A stretch of 64,000 nucleotides of DNA from Clostridia bacterium (GTDB taxonomy: Bacteria > Bacillota > DTU025): positions 124,001 to 188,000 of the forward strand of contig JAYFQW010000001.1 in NCBI GenBank assembly GCA_034926675.1. The letters are read 5' to 3'. Of this stretch, positions 33,322 through 41,873 are shown one piece after another (the stretch's first letter is position 1; the number at the start of each line of letters is the position of its first letter). The translations under genes and the position numbers were made by a program. Under the pieces are notes generated by a model that searched no databases, was not told the DNA's origin, and was given only the letters and a program-made list of their open reading frames with translations.

Positions 33322-34329
33322 ATGGCTTCGAAGCGAGTCGGGAACCAGACCATAAGGTACAGCACCCCTCCAGTCATCGTGAATGCAGCCTCAGTTGCCG
33401 GGCCCAAGGAGAGCCAAGGTCCAATGGCGCCGTGGTTCGATGAGATGGTCCCGGATGACATGTTTGGAGAGCGTACGGCCGAGAAGGCGGAGCGGCGCTT
33501 CATGGCGGACGCCGTGAAGATAGCGCTCGTGGGCGCGAATATCCAGGAGAATCAGGTGGACTACTTTATCGCAGGGGACCTCCTGAACCAGATAATCACC
33601 GCGAGCTTCGTCGCCTCCGAGATGGCCCGGCCGTTCATTGGCATCTACGGGGCGTGTTCCACATCTGTGCAGGGGTTGACGATCGCTGCTGCCCTTGTTG
33701 ACGCCGGATACGCCGACTACGCTCTCTCGACAGCGAGCAGCCACTATCAGACTGCGGAACGCCAGTACAGATATCCGATAGAGCTGAACATCCAGCGAAA
33801 GACCACATCCCAGTGCACTGTGACGGGCGCAGGCGCAGTTCTAGTGGGCGCGTCCGGAGGCAAGGTGAAGATCACTGAATCCACAGTCGGCAAGGTAGTC
33901 GACATGGGCATTAAGGACCCCAACCAGATGGGCCCCGCGATGGCGCCGGCGGCGGCCGACACCATCTTCGCTCACCTTGCCGATACAGGGCGAGATCCGT
34001 GCTACTACGACGTGATCATCACCGGTGACCTCGGCGCCGTTGGGGCGGAGATACTCCGCAGCCTGATGAAACAGAGAGGAGTCATTCTTGAGGACAACTA
34101 CAACGACGCAGGTGTCCTGATATTCGATGGCGTTGCCGCATCTGGAGTCGGAGGCAGCGGATGCGCGTGCTCTGCCCTTGTCATGGACGGGTTCGTGTGG
34201 AAACGCATGTGTGAAAACGACATATCCCGGGCCCTGATCGTGGCCACGGGAGCTTTGCATTCACCGGTCTCCTGGCAGCAGGGCGAGTCGATCCCATGCA
34301 TCGCCAATGCCATCTCGCTGCAGTTGTAG
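33322..34329 (+). CDS. spoVAD: Stage V sporulation protein AD
   Basis: A 335-residue thiolase/ketosynthase-fold protein. Typical segments: RYSTPPVIVNAASVAGPKESQGP, the FIAGDLLNQI segment, IGIYGACSTSVQGL and the final LIVATGALHSP. In Bacillus, SpoVAD binds dipicolinic acid and sits at the outer face of the spore inner membrane. It is 3 bp downstream of spoVAC and precedes spoVAE. Length is normal. Confidence 0.94.
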   Translation: MASKRVGNQTIRYSTPPVIVNAASVAGPKESQGPMAPWFDEMVPDDMFGERTAEKAERRFMADAVKIALVGANIQENQVDYFIAGDLLNQIITASFVASEMARPFIGIYGACSTSVQGLTIAAALVDAGYADYALSTASSHYQTAERQYRYPIELNIQRKTTSQCTVTGAGAVLVGASGGKVKITESTVGKVVDMGIKDPNQMGPAMAPAAADTIFAHLADTGRDPCYYDVIITGDLGAVGAEILRSLMKQRGVILEDNYNDAGVLIFDGVAASGVGGSGCACSALVMDGFVWKRMCENDISRALIVATGALHSPVSWQQGESIPCIANAISLQL

Positions 34330-34344
34330 AAGGGAGGCAGGCCG

Positions 34345-34695
34345 TTGGATTACCTGATTGCCTTCTTGGTGGGCGGGGCAATATGCGCGATCGGGCAGGC
34401 CATACTGGATCTGACCAAGTTTACCCCAGCCCACGTTCTAGTGATGTTCGTGGTGGCCGGCGCCGTCCTTTCCGGGGTGGGCGTGTACGGCAAACTGGTG
34501 GAGTTCGCAGGAGCTGGCGCACTCATTCCCGTGTCAGGGTTTGGACATTCCATAGTGTCTGGATCGCTTCTTGAGGCCAAGCGCATTGGTTTCGTGGGGC
34601 TGTTCACCGGGGCATTCGAGTTCACGGGGCTTGGTGTCGCTACTGCGGTGTACGCTGCCACTCTCATGGCCCTCGTTGCTTCGCCCAAAGTATGA
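34345..34695 (+). CDS. spoVAE: Stage V sporulation protein AE (membrane subunit)
   Basis: A 116-residue membrane protein, paralogous to SpoVAC: YLIAFLVGGAICAIGQAIL, EFAGAGALIPVSGFGHSIVSG and three to four hydrophobic segments. It corresponds to the SpoVAEb subunit of the dipicolinate channel. TTG 34345 follows AGGGAGG. SpoVAA, AB and AF, present in Bacillus, are missing, so this is the minimal C-D-E set typical of Clostridia. The stop codon overlaps the next start as ATGA, so the downstream pair is translationally coupled to it. Confidence 0.92.
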   Translation: MDYLIAFLVGGAICAIGQAILDLTKFTPAHVLVMFVVAGAVLSGVGVYGKLVEFAGAGALIPVSGFGHSIVSGSLLEAKRIGFVGLFTGAFEFTGLGVATAVYAATLMALVASPKV

Positions 34696-35672
34696 GCCTG
34701 GTCGCCGGAGTTCCAAGGGGGCTTCTGTACTATGAATACGGCGCGTTCATGGAGGAATTCCTCGAACAGTGCGGTGTAGGAGTAGTCCTCTCCCGTCCCA
34801 CCGACAAGTCCATCGTGGATCAAGGGGTCCGCCTGTGCGTGGATGGCGCATGTCTTCCCGTAAAGGTCTTCTTTGGGCACGCTCACTCCATCTCCGACAA
34901 AGTGGATGTGCTGTTCATACCGAGGTTCGTGAGCGTTGAGCGCAGGGCTTACATCTGCCCCAAGCTCATGGGCCTTCCGGACATGGTCCGGGCTCGTATG
35001 CGCCATGCGCCGCGGGTTGTCGACCCATTAGTCGATCTTTCCCATGGCCCGGAAGGCCTGGTGCGATCTGCATTCGACTTGGGCAGGGCACTGGGAATCG
35101 GAGGCCTCTGTGGGGCCAAAGCCCTCGCCCACGCGGCTAGAGTGCACAGAAAGCGGAAGATGACGGGCATGGCGGTTCGTTCTTCTGGGCCTGGCGCCGA
35201 CATAAGCATAGGGGTTCTAGGCCACAGCTACAACCTAGACGACAGGTTCGTGAGCCTAGACCTCATCAACAAGCTGGCGGCGCTTGGGGCTGAGCCGGTG
35301 ACTCCCTCTGCCTACTCCGATCGGGAACTCGCGCAGTGGGAGATGTGGGCTAACGGCAGGAAGCGCCTGTTTTGGACCCTTGGACGGCGACTCATGGGAG
35401 CCGCCAATCGCTGGTATGCCACAGGCGAGGTCGACGGGGTGGTTCACATGATGTCGTTCGGATGCGGCCCGGAATCGTTCATTGCTGACGTGGTCAGAAG
35501 GCAGGCGGCGCTTCGTCCTGAGGTGCCGTTCATGCTTCTAAATAGTGATGAGCACTCCGGCGAGGCAGGCCTTGCTACTCGTCTGGAGGCGTTTGTGGAC
35601 ACTGTGCGCATGAGGAGGCGCGGACTTGGTGATCACGTTTCCCCACATCGGGAACCTCTGGATACCCGTTAA
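34692..35672 (+). CDS. 2-hydroxyacyl-CoA dehydratase activator-related protein (DUF2229-like), part 1
   Basis: A 326-residue protein resembling the DUF2229/CoA-enzyme-activase C-terminal module: GVPRGLLYYEYGAFMEEFLEQCGVGVVLSRPTDKSIVDQG, DGACLPVKVFFGH, YICPKLMGLPD and MSFGCGPESF, ending LLNSDEHSGEAGLATRLEAF. Conserved Cys residues could hold an iron-sulfur cluster. The ASKHA ATPase domain of true dehydratase activators is absent. The start overlaps the spoVAE stop (ATGA) and the end overlaps its sister gene by 47 bp. Such paired proteins occur widely in Clostridia without a known function; the coupling to spoVA suggests forespore expression here. Confidence 0.7.
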   Translation: MSLVAGVPRGLLYYEYGAFMEEFLEQCGVGVVLSRPTDKSIVDQGVRLCVDGACLPVKVFFGHAHSISDKVDVLFIPRFVSVERRAYICPKLMGLPDMVRARMRHAPRVVDPLVDLSHGPEGLVRSAFDLGRALGIGGLCGAKALAHAARVHRKRKMTGMAVRSSGPGADISIGVLGHSYNLDDRFVSLDLINKLAALGAEPVTPSAYSDRELAQWEMWANGRKRLFWTLGRRLMGAANRWYATGEVDGVVHMMSFGCGPESFIADVVRRQAALRPEVPFMLLNSDEHSGEAGLATRLEAFVDTVRMRRRGLGDHVSPHREPLDTR

Positions 35673-36774
35673 GGCCCTGCTGGAATCGATGGGGCTAGAT
35701 GTGATGCCTCCCCCGCCTATCACAAGGAAGACTGTCTTCATAGGCGCTAGGCATGCCCCTGAAGGAGCATGCCTTCCTCTGAAGGTGACCATCGGCAACT
35801 TCATTGAGGCCATCGAGGCTGGAGCAGACACCGTTCTCATGATCGGAGGAATCGGGCCTTGCCGGTTGGGATACTACTGCGAACTACAGCGCGAGATCCT
35901 TGCGGGTCTGGGCCACGTGGTTGAGTTCATCACGATTGAACCGCCAAAATCGGACCCTGCGGGCTTCATTCGAAACCTGGCGACCCTTGCGCGTGGAGCG
36001 ACCCCAGCACAGATCGTGGCTGCCTGTGCCCTCGCATGGGAGAAATGCAGGGGCATAGACCGGATTGAGCAGGCAGTGAACAGCTTAGCATACGTTAGCA
36101 GGTGCTCCGGGGAATTCGCTGCAGCCGCCAGGCAAGGCCTCCGCGCCCTTGATTGCGCTGGCACAGTGCGGGAGGCCCGCGAGGTCGCCGACAGCGCCAT
36201 TTCCGACATGGCGGCCCGTGCCGGGGTGAGTCCCGAGCTGTTCAGGGGCATTGGGTCAGCGTTGCGCCAGCCCTGCGTGGCAGATGGCGAATCACGCACA
36301 AGGCCAATCACGGTGGGGGTGGTGGGGGAGATATACATGGTCATGGAGCCCTCCATGAACATGGACATCTGCCGCAAGCTCAGCAGCCATGGGGCTCGGG
36401 TGGTTCAGCCGATCGCTTTCTCTGGGTGGATCATGTCGCATGTGATCCTCGACGCAATCCCGCTACGGAGGAAATCCCGCGCAATTGACTACGCTCACCC
36501 ATATCTGCGCCATTTCGTGGGCGGACACGGCCTCGAGAGCGTCGCTCACTCTGTGCAAATGGCTCGACAGGGTGTGGATGGAGTAGTTCACATCGCCCCG
36601 ATGACGTGCATGCCTGAGATCGTGGCCGAGAGTGTGCTCCCGGAAGTAAGTGAGCGTGAGGGGATCCCTGTAATATCCATCTCCATTGATGAGCACACGG
36701 GCGACGCAGGATTCGACACTCGGCTGGAGGCTTTCTGCGACATGCTCGCGGCTAAGGCGGTGGGTATGGTATAA
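35626..36774 (+). CDS. 2-hydroxyacyl-CoA dehydratase activator-related protein, part 2
   Basis: A 382-residue partner of the preceding gene, from TTG 35626 behind GAGGAGG. It has TFPHIGNLWIPVKALLESMGLDV, ARHAPEGACLPLKVTIGNFIEAIEAGADTVLM, GGIGPCRLGYYCELQREIL, GVVGEIYMVMEPSMNMDICRKL, MTCMPEIVAES and ISIDEHTGDAGFDTRLEAF. These echo the D-component/CoA-dehydratase fold with several conserved Cys. Together the two proteins look like a split large activase-related protein. No acyl-CoA substrate can be inferred. A site-2 protease gene follows after 24 bp. Confidence 0.7.
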   Translation: MVITFPHIGNLWIPVKALLESMGLDVMPPPPITRKTVFIGARHAPEGACLPLKVTIGNFIEAIEAGADTVLMIGGIGPCRLGYYCELQREILAGLGHVVEFITIEPPKSDPAGFIRNLATLARGATPAQIVAACALAWEKCRGIDRIEQAVNSLAYVSRCSGEFAAAARQGLRALDCAGTVREAREVADSAISDMAARAGVSPELFRGIGSALRQPCVADGESRTRPITVGVVGEIYMVMEPSMNMDICRKLSSHGARVVQPIAFSGWIMSHVILDAIPLRRKSRAIDYAHPYLRHFVGGHGLESVAHSVQMARQGVDGVVHIAPMTCMPEIVAESVLPEVSEREGIPVISISIDEHTGDAGFDTRLEAFCDMLAAKAVGMV

Positions 36775-36798
36775 TCGGCAGAAGAGGAGGGAGTGCAA

Positions 36799-37416
36799 TT
36801 GCTTTCCTTGGATCCCGTGTCGCTCCTGGTGACCCTGCCGATCATACTTCTCTCCCTCGCATTTCACGAGTTCTCCCATGCTTATGTGGCAGTGCAGCTC
36901 GGGGATAGGACTCCGAAATGGGCTGGGAGGCTGACTTTGAATCCCCTTGCCCACCTTGATCCCGTAGGCACAATTGTGCTGGTGATCACAGGCAGGTACG
37001 GATGGGCGAAACCAGTGCCCATAAACCCAGGCAATTTCCGAGATAGAGATGCTGGCACAGTAATGGTTAGCCTGGCCGGCCCCCTTTCGAATCTCGTTCT
37101 TGCAGTTGCCCTCGGCCTTGTCTTCAAGGCGGTCTACGGACCAGGCCTGGGTCTTTCAGACCGGGCGCTTTTCGTACTTACCGCCATCAACGAGGGCGTA
37201 TGGATAAACCTGGGCCTGGCTGCGTTCAATCTCCTGCCCGTCCCCCCGCTGGACGGATCCAAGATAGTTGCATCGCTTGTTCGCGGTCGCGCGGCGCAGA
37301 TATACTACCAGTTGGAGCAATACTCATATATGATCCTGCTGCTCATCGTGGCTACGCCGCTTGCTAGGTGGATCCTCGGGCCCATCATACTCACTCTGTA
37401 TCGGGCAATCATGTAG
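36799..37416 (+). CDS. Site-2 protease family (M50) membrane metalloprotease
   Basis: A 205-residue polytopic membrane protein. The zinc site HEFSH is at residues 23-27 from TTG 36799 (AGGAGG 8 nt upstream; GTG 36793 is an alternative), with NLLPVPPLDGSKI as the third ligand segment. Membrane segments are at the N-terminus, the VSLAGPLSNLVLAVALGLVF region, AAFNLLP and the C-terminus. It is of the short YwhC/Rip3-like class without PDZ or CBS domains. Its position before trpS and scpAB is conserved in Bacillota; substrate unknown. Confidence 0.88.
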   Translation: MLSLDPVSLLVTLPIILLSLAFHEFSHAYVAVQLGDRTPKWAGRLTLNPLAHLDPVGTIVLVITGRYGWAKPVPINPGNFRDRDAGTVMVSLAGPLSNLVLAVALGLVFKAVYGPGLGLSDRALFVLTAINEGVWINLGLAAFNLLPVPPLDGSKIVASLVRGRAAQIYYQLEQYSYMILLLIVATPLARWILGPIILTLYRAIM

Positions 37417-37427
37417 AAGGCAAGAAG

Positions 37428-38417
37428 GTGTCGATATTGAAGAAGGGGCGCATATTCAGTGGAATGAGGCCCACAGGCATGCTGCATCTTGGAAACCTCA
37501 TGGGAGCGCTGGACAACTGGGTCAAACTGCAAGATGATTATGAGTGCTTTTTTGCAGTGGTGGATTGGCATGCTCTTACTACTGGGTATCAGGATACTTC
37601 CGAGATCAAGCAGTACACCCGTGAGATGATCCTGGATTGGCTCGCAGCTGGGCTCGATCCTGAGCGATCAGTTGTGATGCGGCAATCCGACGTTAAGGAG
37701 CATGCAGAGCTTCACCTCCTGTTCTCGATGATCACACCCCTTGGCTGGCTGGAGAGGTGTCCAACATACAAGGAGCAGCTTCAGCAGCTCGCTGAAAGGG
37801 AGATAACCACGTATGGATTCCTAGGCTATCCCGTGCTGATGGCTGCGGATATTCTGGTCTACAAGGCCGATGCCGTACCTGTTGGGGAGGATCAGCTTCC
37901 CCACATCGAGCTCGCCAGGGAGATCGCCAGAAGATTCAACTACTTGTACCGCCCGATCTTCCCGGAACCCCAGAGCAAGCTGAACGAGGTAGCAGTGCTG
38001 CCTGGCATCGACGGGCGCAAGATGAGCAAGAGCTACGGGAACACCATCGCAATCTCGGATCCGCCGGAGAAGGCAAGAGCTGCTGTGCAGTCCATGGTCA
38101 CTGATCCGGCAAGGATTCATAAGTCCGATCCTGGCCATCCGGATGTATGCACGGTTTTCGCATACCAGCGCGCATTCGCTCCTGAGCGCGTGGATGAGAT
38201 TCGGTCTGACTGTGAAGGCGGCAAGATGGGCTGTGTGGCGTGTAAGAGGAGCCTTGCCGATAGGCTCGTCGCCGTGCTTGAGCCCATCCACAGCAGGAGG
38301 CGGCAGCTTTCCTCGGATCCAAGCATCGTCGACGCAATCCTCGAGCAGGGCGCGAAGAGAGCGCGGCCAGTCGCCGCTGCCACGATGGCGGAAGTCCGTG
38401 ATGCCATCCGGATATGA
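37428..38417 (+). CDS. trpS: Tryptophanyl-tRNA synthetase
   Basis: A 329-residue class I synthetase from GTG 37428. The HIGH motif is HLGN (20-23, in FSGMRPTGMLHLGNLMGAL) and the KMSKS motif is Lys198-Met-Ser-Lys-Ser202. The PVLMAADILVYKADAVPVGEDQLPHIELAREIA segment is also diagnostic. It charges tRNA-Trp. An in-frame TTG at 37437 is a possible start. There is no T-box leader: only 11 bp separate it from the protease gene. Confidence 0.95.
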   Translation: MSILKKGRIFSGMRPTGMLHLGNLMGALDNWVKLQDDYECFFAVVDWHALTTGYQDTSEIKQYTREMILDWLAAGLDPERSVVMRQSDVKEHAELHLLFSMITPLGWLERCPTYKEQLQQLAEREITTYGFLGYPVLMAADILVYKADAVPVGEDQLPHIELAREIARRFNYLYRPIFPEPQSKLNEVAVLPGIDGRKMSKSYGNTIAISDPPEKARAAVQSMVTDPARIHKSDPGHPDVCTVFAYQRAFAPERVDEIRSDCEGGKMGCVACKRSLADRLVAVLEPIHSRRRQLSSDPSIVDAILEQGAKRARPVAAATMAEVRDAIRI

Positions 38418-39193
38418 AGGTAGAGACATCCGTATTCACCGGCCCCCTCGATCTCCTGCTCTCTCTGATCGAGCGAAAACAGATCGATGTATGCGAAGTG
38501 TCCATCAGCGAGATTGCGGACGACTATCTTAGCGAAATCACGGCCATGGAATGGCCCGATATCGACCAGATATCGGAGTTCCTTGTGATCGCCGCTACTC
38601 TCCTCTACATCAAAGTGAGGGCCCTTCTTCCGCCTGACGAAGCTGCCGTTCTGAGCGTGGAGGGCGAGGAGGATGCCTCCGGGGTTTCCGACCCCCGGGC
38701 GGAGCTGGTGGCGCGCCTGATCGAGTACAGAAGGTATCGCGACGCGGCCCGCTCTATGCGAGCGTTGGAGGAGCGTGGCGCCTGCATGTTCGCGCGCACC
38801 AGGCAGCCTGCGGCGAAGTCCTCCCCTAGAGGCAATCCCCTCGTCGGCCTGACGGTGCAGGATCTCGCCAGGCTGTACCTGGATGCCGCTGCCGCCCTTC
38901 CAGAGGAGTTCACGCTCGTCCCATCGGATGAGATCCCGATCGCATCTCAGATGGTCGCGCTCTTATCGCGACTGGCATCCCGCGGCCAGCTGGGTTTCCT
39001 CGAGTTTTTGGGGGGCGGGAGCTCCCGCACTCGGCTAGTGGCCACGCTCCTCGCTCTTCTGGAGCTTGTCCGGCGTGGGCGGGTGAGTGCGGCGCAGTCC
39101 AAACCTTTCGGTGAGATCTGGGTATTCCCCAGAGCCAGCGAAACCAACGGAGGTGGGCAACACGACTCTCACGGAAGCGCAGGCGGCAATTGA
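38414..39193 (+). CDS. scpA: Segregation and condensation protein A
   Basis: A 259-residue kleisin. The N-terminus FTGPLDLLLSLIERKQIDVCEVSISEIADDYL and FLVIAATLLYIKVRALLP are diagnostic; a C-terminal winged helix (TRLVATLLALLELVRRGRVSAAQSKPFGEIWV) binds the SMC head. ScpA bridges the two SMC heads of the condensin-like complex. ATG overlaps the trpS stop by 4 bp (ATGA), and scpB overlaps its end. Confidence 0.92.
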   Translation: MKVETSVFTGPLDLLLSLIERKQIDVCEVSISEIADDYLSEITAMEWPDIDQISEFLVIAATLLYIKVRALLPPDEAAVLSVEGEEDASGVSDPRAELVARLIEYRRYRDAARSMRALEERGACMFARTRQPAAKSSPRGNPLVGLTVQDLARLYLDAAAALPEEFTLVPSDEIPIASQMVALLSRLASRGQLGFLEFLGGGSSRTRLVATLLALLELVRRGRVSAAQSKPFGEIWVFPRASETNGGGQHDSHGSAGGN

Positions 39194-39758
39194 AGCAGTG
39201 CTCTTCGCTTCGTCGACACCTGTGCGGGCGGGGGCCATTGCCTCGGCCCTCGAGATAGACGAGGCCACAGTGGTCAAGCTCATACGGGAGATCCGAGATA
39301 GGCATGCCTGCCCTGAGTCAGGATTCGTCCTCTCCGATGTCGATGATGGGTTCATCATGCTGTCAAGGCCCGACTACGCCCAGTATGTGGAGGCGGTTTC
39401 CCGCCGTGAACGTCCGCAGCCGCTTTCCCCTGCAGCCATGGAGACCCTCGCGATTGTCGCCTACCGTCAACCCGTAACGAGAGGCGAGATCGACAAGATA
39501 CGTGGCGTGGTATCGGATTCCTCGGTATCTACGTTGGCCGAGCGCGGACTCATTGTCGAGATGGGGAGGCGAAATACGGTTGGGCGTCCGGTTCTCTATG
39601 GAACCACGCAAGACTTCCTTCTGTACCTTGGCCTTGGCTCTATTGCCGATCTCCCTGCTCTCCCAGAGGAAGAACGTGATCCTTCCGAGGACGCGAAATC
39701 CCCAGACAGCGCCGCGCCTACTCTCACTGGCATCGATGGGGGTTCGCGCGAGCCCTGA
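39153..39758 (+). CDS. scpB: Segregation and condensation protein B
   Basis: A ~201-residue protein with two winged-helix domains: LTEAQAAIEAVLFASSTPVRAGAIASALEIDEATVVKLI, then PLSPAAMETLAIVAYRQPVTRGEIDKIRGVVSDSSVSTLAERGLI and GRPVLYGTTQDFLLYLGL. ScpB dimers bind ScpA in the SMC complex. The start is uncertain: GTG 39153 gives the family N-terminus but sits on its own SD-like AGGTGG; GTG 39087 would extend it by 22 residues into scpA. Confidence 0.92.
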   Translation: MGNTTLTEAQAAIEAVLFASSTPVRAGAIASALEIDEATVVKLIREIRDRHACPESGFVLSDVDDGFIMLSRPDYAQYVEAVSRRERPQPLSPAAMETLAIVAYRQPVTRGEIDKIRGVVSDSSVSTLAERGLIVEMGRRNTVGRPVLYGTTQDFLLYLGLGSIADLPALPEEERDPSEDAKSPDSAAPTLTGIDGGSREP

Positions 39759-39763
39759 GGCCA

Positions 39764-40426
39764 TTGCCCTTCTGCATACCCCCGCTTCCGCGCGGCAGAA
39801 TACGGGCGGGGGTGGTCGAGGTGCTGCGCTGGGCGGCTGCGCTGCTGTGGATTCTTGGGTTATTGGCATCGGCAGGAGTGGCCATCATGGTCCTGCCTAT
39901 CAGAATCGAGCTGGTCGTCTTACGCATTCCTGGGCGGACACGGATCAGGGTGCGCGCCTCTCCTTGGCCCCACATACTGGCGATTCCTGTCTACACGCGG
40001 GAAACATCTTACGACAAAGCCGAACCGGTTGATCCCGGGGCTCTCGCCTCATCGGCGGCCGCAGCCCTGACGCGTCTTCCGCACATAGCAGGGGTAGTCT
40101 CATCTTCATTCTCCCACCACAACAGGCTTGTAAGCCTGTCATGGCATTCTTCTGTGGGCACAGGAGATGCCGCTTCCACCGCAATAGCATGCGGCGCACT
40201 GTGGGCGGCGAAGGCCGCGGCGGTGAGGTTCGCGATGAGCCGATGGGGCACACCTCTCACGCCGCCATCGTTCTCCGTAGTCCCGTCCTTCACCAGGTCG
40301 GCATTTGCATCCGACTTCCGATGCACGGCGGACCTCGTAATCGCGTCGTTCCTGTTCTCCGCATCGTTCCGTGAACACGCGTCGGCGTTGATCCGTCCAT
40401 CCCAGGCCAAGCTGCAGAACCAATGA
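39764..40426 (+). CDS. DUF2953-like membrane-anchored protein (YtfI position)
   Basis: A 220-residue protein (TTG 39764; GTG 39812 also possible) with one N-terminal membrane segment, WAAALLWILGLLASAGVAIMVLPI, and a soluble remainder. DUF2953 proteins sit directly upstream of gerW/ytfJ in spore formers, and this gene does too. Sequence conservation is weak, so the family call relies partly on location. Function unknown. Confidence 0.6.
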   Translation: MPFCIPPLPRGRIRAGVVEVLRWAAALLWILGLLASAGVAIMVLPIRIELVVLRIPGRTRIRVRASPWPHILAIPVYTRETSYDKAEPVDPGALASSAAAALTRLPHIAGVVSSSFSHHNRLVSLSWHSSVGTGDAASTAIACGALWAAKAAAVRFAMSRWGTPLTPPSFSVVPSFTRSAFASDFRCTADLVIASFLFSASFREHASALIRPSQAKLQNQ

Positions 40427-40462
40427 TGCCGCGCGTGAAAGGCAGCCACATCGGCATCGGGC

Positions 40463-40492
40463 GAATGAAGGCATTTCACCAGGCGAATACTA
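40463..40492 (+). promoter_or_regulatory. Sigma-G/F-like forespore promoter for gerW
   Basis: GAATG (40463-40467), 18 bp, AATACTA (40486-40492). It has the same -35 pentamer and the same 18-bp spacing as the spoVAC promoter at 32795, with a -10 differing at one base. It lies 55 bp before the gerW start. Bacillus ytfJ is expressed in the forespore. Confidence 0.55.
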
Positions 40493-40546
40493 CTGTGCAG
40501 AGCGTGTACGCCCGCAAGTGATGCGCCGTGTGAGGAGGATGATATC

Positions 40547-40990
40547 GTGCCTGATCATCCCATCGATGGCCTGATGAAAACCACCCTAGATAGCATCGCC
40601 CAGATGGTGGACGTCAACACAATCCTAGGCGATCCCGTGGAGACTCCGGACGGAAATGTGATAATGCCGGTATCCCGCGTTACGTTCGGATTTGCCGCTG
40701 GAGGAACTGACCTTGATTCAGAACCCCGCCGCGAGCAGCCGACTGCCCAGGCTGGATCTGAGGCCGGGTCCGCGCAGTTCGGAGGGGGCGGGGGCGCAGG
40801 GATATCCCTTCAGCCAGTCGGCTTTCTCGTGGTCGGCAATAGCCAGGTGAGGTTCCTTCCCGTGAGCGGCGATGCAGTGTTTGATCGACTCCTGGATGTG
40901 GTCCCCGATCTTATTGCCAAGATGACGAGCGGAAACGGGAAATCCCACACCGTACCCCTTCGCCATGATGCGAAACCGCCCTTGTCTTGA
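40547..40990 (+). CDS. gerW: Spore germination protein GerW (YtfJ family)
   Basis: A 147-residue protein from GTG 40547 with GAGGAGG 8 nt upstream. The family core is DGLMKTTLDSIAQMVDVNTILGDPVETPDGNVIMPVSRVTFGFAAGG, then a Gly-rich GGGGGAGISLQPVGFLVVGNSQVRFLPV. GerW proteins are spore-core proteins reported to be needed for efficient germination. The location behind a DUF2953 gene and scpAB is typical. Confidence 0.9.
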   Translation: MPDHPIDGLMKTTLDSIAQMVDVNTILGDPVETPDGNVIMPVSRVTFGFAAGGTDLDSEPRREQPTAQAGSEAGSAQFGGGGGAGISLQPVGFLVVGNSQVRFLPVSGDAVFDRLLDVVPDLIAKMTSGNGKSHTVPLRHDAKPPLS

Positions 40991-41055
40991 AGCAGCTCTC
41001 TGCGCTCTACAGCCTCTGCGCTCTGCGCCTCTTGCTAGCGCCGCCGCCTGCCCTG

Positions 41056-41064
41056 TGGTATAAT
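41056..41064 (+). promoter_or_regulatory. Extended -10 promoter for the TrkA-like gene
   Basis: TGGTATAAT (41056-41064): a perfect extended -10 element (TGnTATAAT). The nearest -35-like hexamer, TTGCTA at 41032, is too far (21 bp), but extended -10 promoters do not need one. Expected transcript start ~41071, 58 nt before ATG 41129. Confidence 0.6.
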
Positions 41065-41128
41065 CCAACTTGGCATGGCCTGGTGGGGCCTGGAAGGGCA
41101 ACAGGCGGCCAACTGGGGATGAGTGTAC

Positions 41129-41782
41129 ATGGCACAGCAACTGGCAGTCATAGGGCTTGGAAGATTCGGAACCAGCGTGGCGCGGACCCTCGCAGAGCTT
41201 GGGCAGGAGGTCTTCGCCATTGACATCGATGAGGAGAAGGTTCAGAAGCTTGCCAACATGGTCACCCACGCCGTGGTCGCCGATGTCAGAGACATCGACG
41301 CAATGAAGTCAATAGGCATTCGAAATGTCGACGTGGCTGTTCTCACCGTTGGCAGCGATGTGACGTCGAGCTTGGTTGGGACCATGGTGCTGAAGGAACT
41401 CGGCATCAAGCAGGTCGTTGCGAAGGCCAACGACGATCTGCACGGAAAGGTCCTTGCGAAAGTCGGAGCGGATAAGGTAGTGTACCCGGAGCGCGATACA
41501 GGCGCAAGGCTGGCGCGGGTGCTCACGTCCACCAATATCATCGAGGAAATCGACCTCGATCCGGATTACAGCATTGTGGAAATGGTGGCCCCGGGCCAGA
41601 TGATAGGCAAGACCCTGGCCGAGGCGAACGTTAGGGCCAAGTATGGAGTGTACATCATGGCAATACGCTGCGCTCACAACGGCGTGAAGATTGCGCCGGG
41701 CGCCGACGACGTTGTTCATGATGGAGATATCGTGGTCGCCGTCGGGGATAACGACAGCCTCCAGCACTTCAGGCGCCTCTAG
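41129..41782 (+). CDS. TrkA/KtrA-family potassium channel regulatory subunit
   Basis: A 217-residue protein from ATG 41129. RCK-N domain: LAVIGLGRFGTSVARTLAELGQEVFAIDIDEEKVQ (Rossmann GxGxxG with an acidic end of beta-2, binding NAD(H) or ATP), then VLTVGSDVTSSLVGTMVLKELGIKQVVAKAND. RCK-C domain from ~135 (EEIDLDPDYSIVEMVAPGQMIGKTLAEAN ... DGDIVVAVGDNDSL). Such subunits gate a TrkH/KtrB-type potassium transporter. No transporter gene is adjacent, so the partner must be encoded elsewhere. Monocistronic: it has its own promoter and terminator. Confidence 0.9.
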   Translation: MAQQLAVIGLGRFGTSVARTLAELGQEVFAIDIDEEKVQKLANMVTHAVVADVRDIDAMKSIGIRNVDVAVLTVGSDVTSSLVGTMVLKELGIKQVVAKANDDLHGKVLAKVGADKVVYPERDTGARLARVLTSTNIIEEIDLDPDYSIVEMVAPGQMIGKTLAEANVRAKYGVYIMAIRCAHNGVKIAPGADDVVHDGDIVVAVGDNDSLQHFRRL

Positions 41783-41794
41783 GAGAGGCTGTCC

Positions 41795-41820
41795 GGGCGC
41801 CAAAGGGCGCCCCTTTCGTG
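41795..41820 (+). terminator. Intrinsic terminator after the TrkA-like gene
   Basis: GGGCGCC (41795-41801), loop AAAG, GGCGCCC (41806-41812), then CTTTCGTG. Perfect 7-bp GC stem, short T-run, 13 bp after the stop codon. Confidence 0.6.
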
Positions 41821-41873
41821 TCCGTGGCCTCGGATACTGGGCGGCCGACGGGGCACCATAGAAGGAGAGCGCG

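Noticed and set aside
37417-37427. T-box riboswitch upstream of trpS
   Set aside because: Only 11 bp separate trpS from the preceding gene, leaving no room for a T-box leader.
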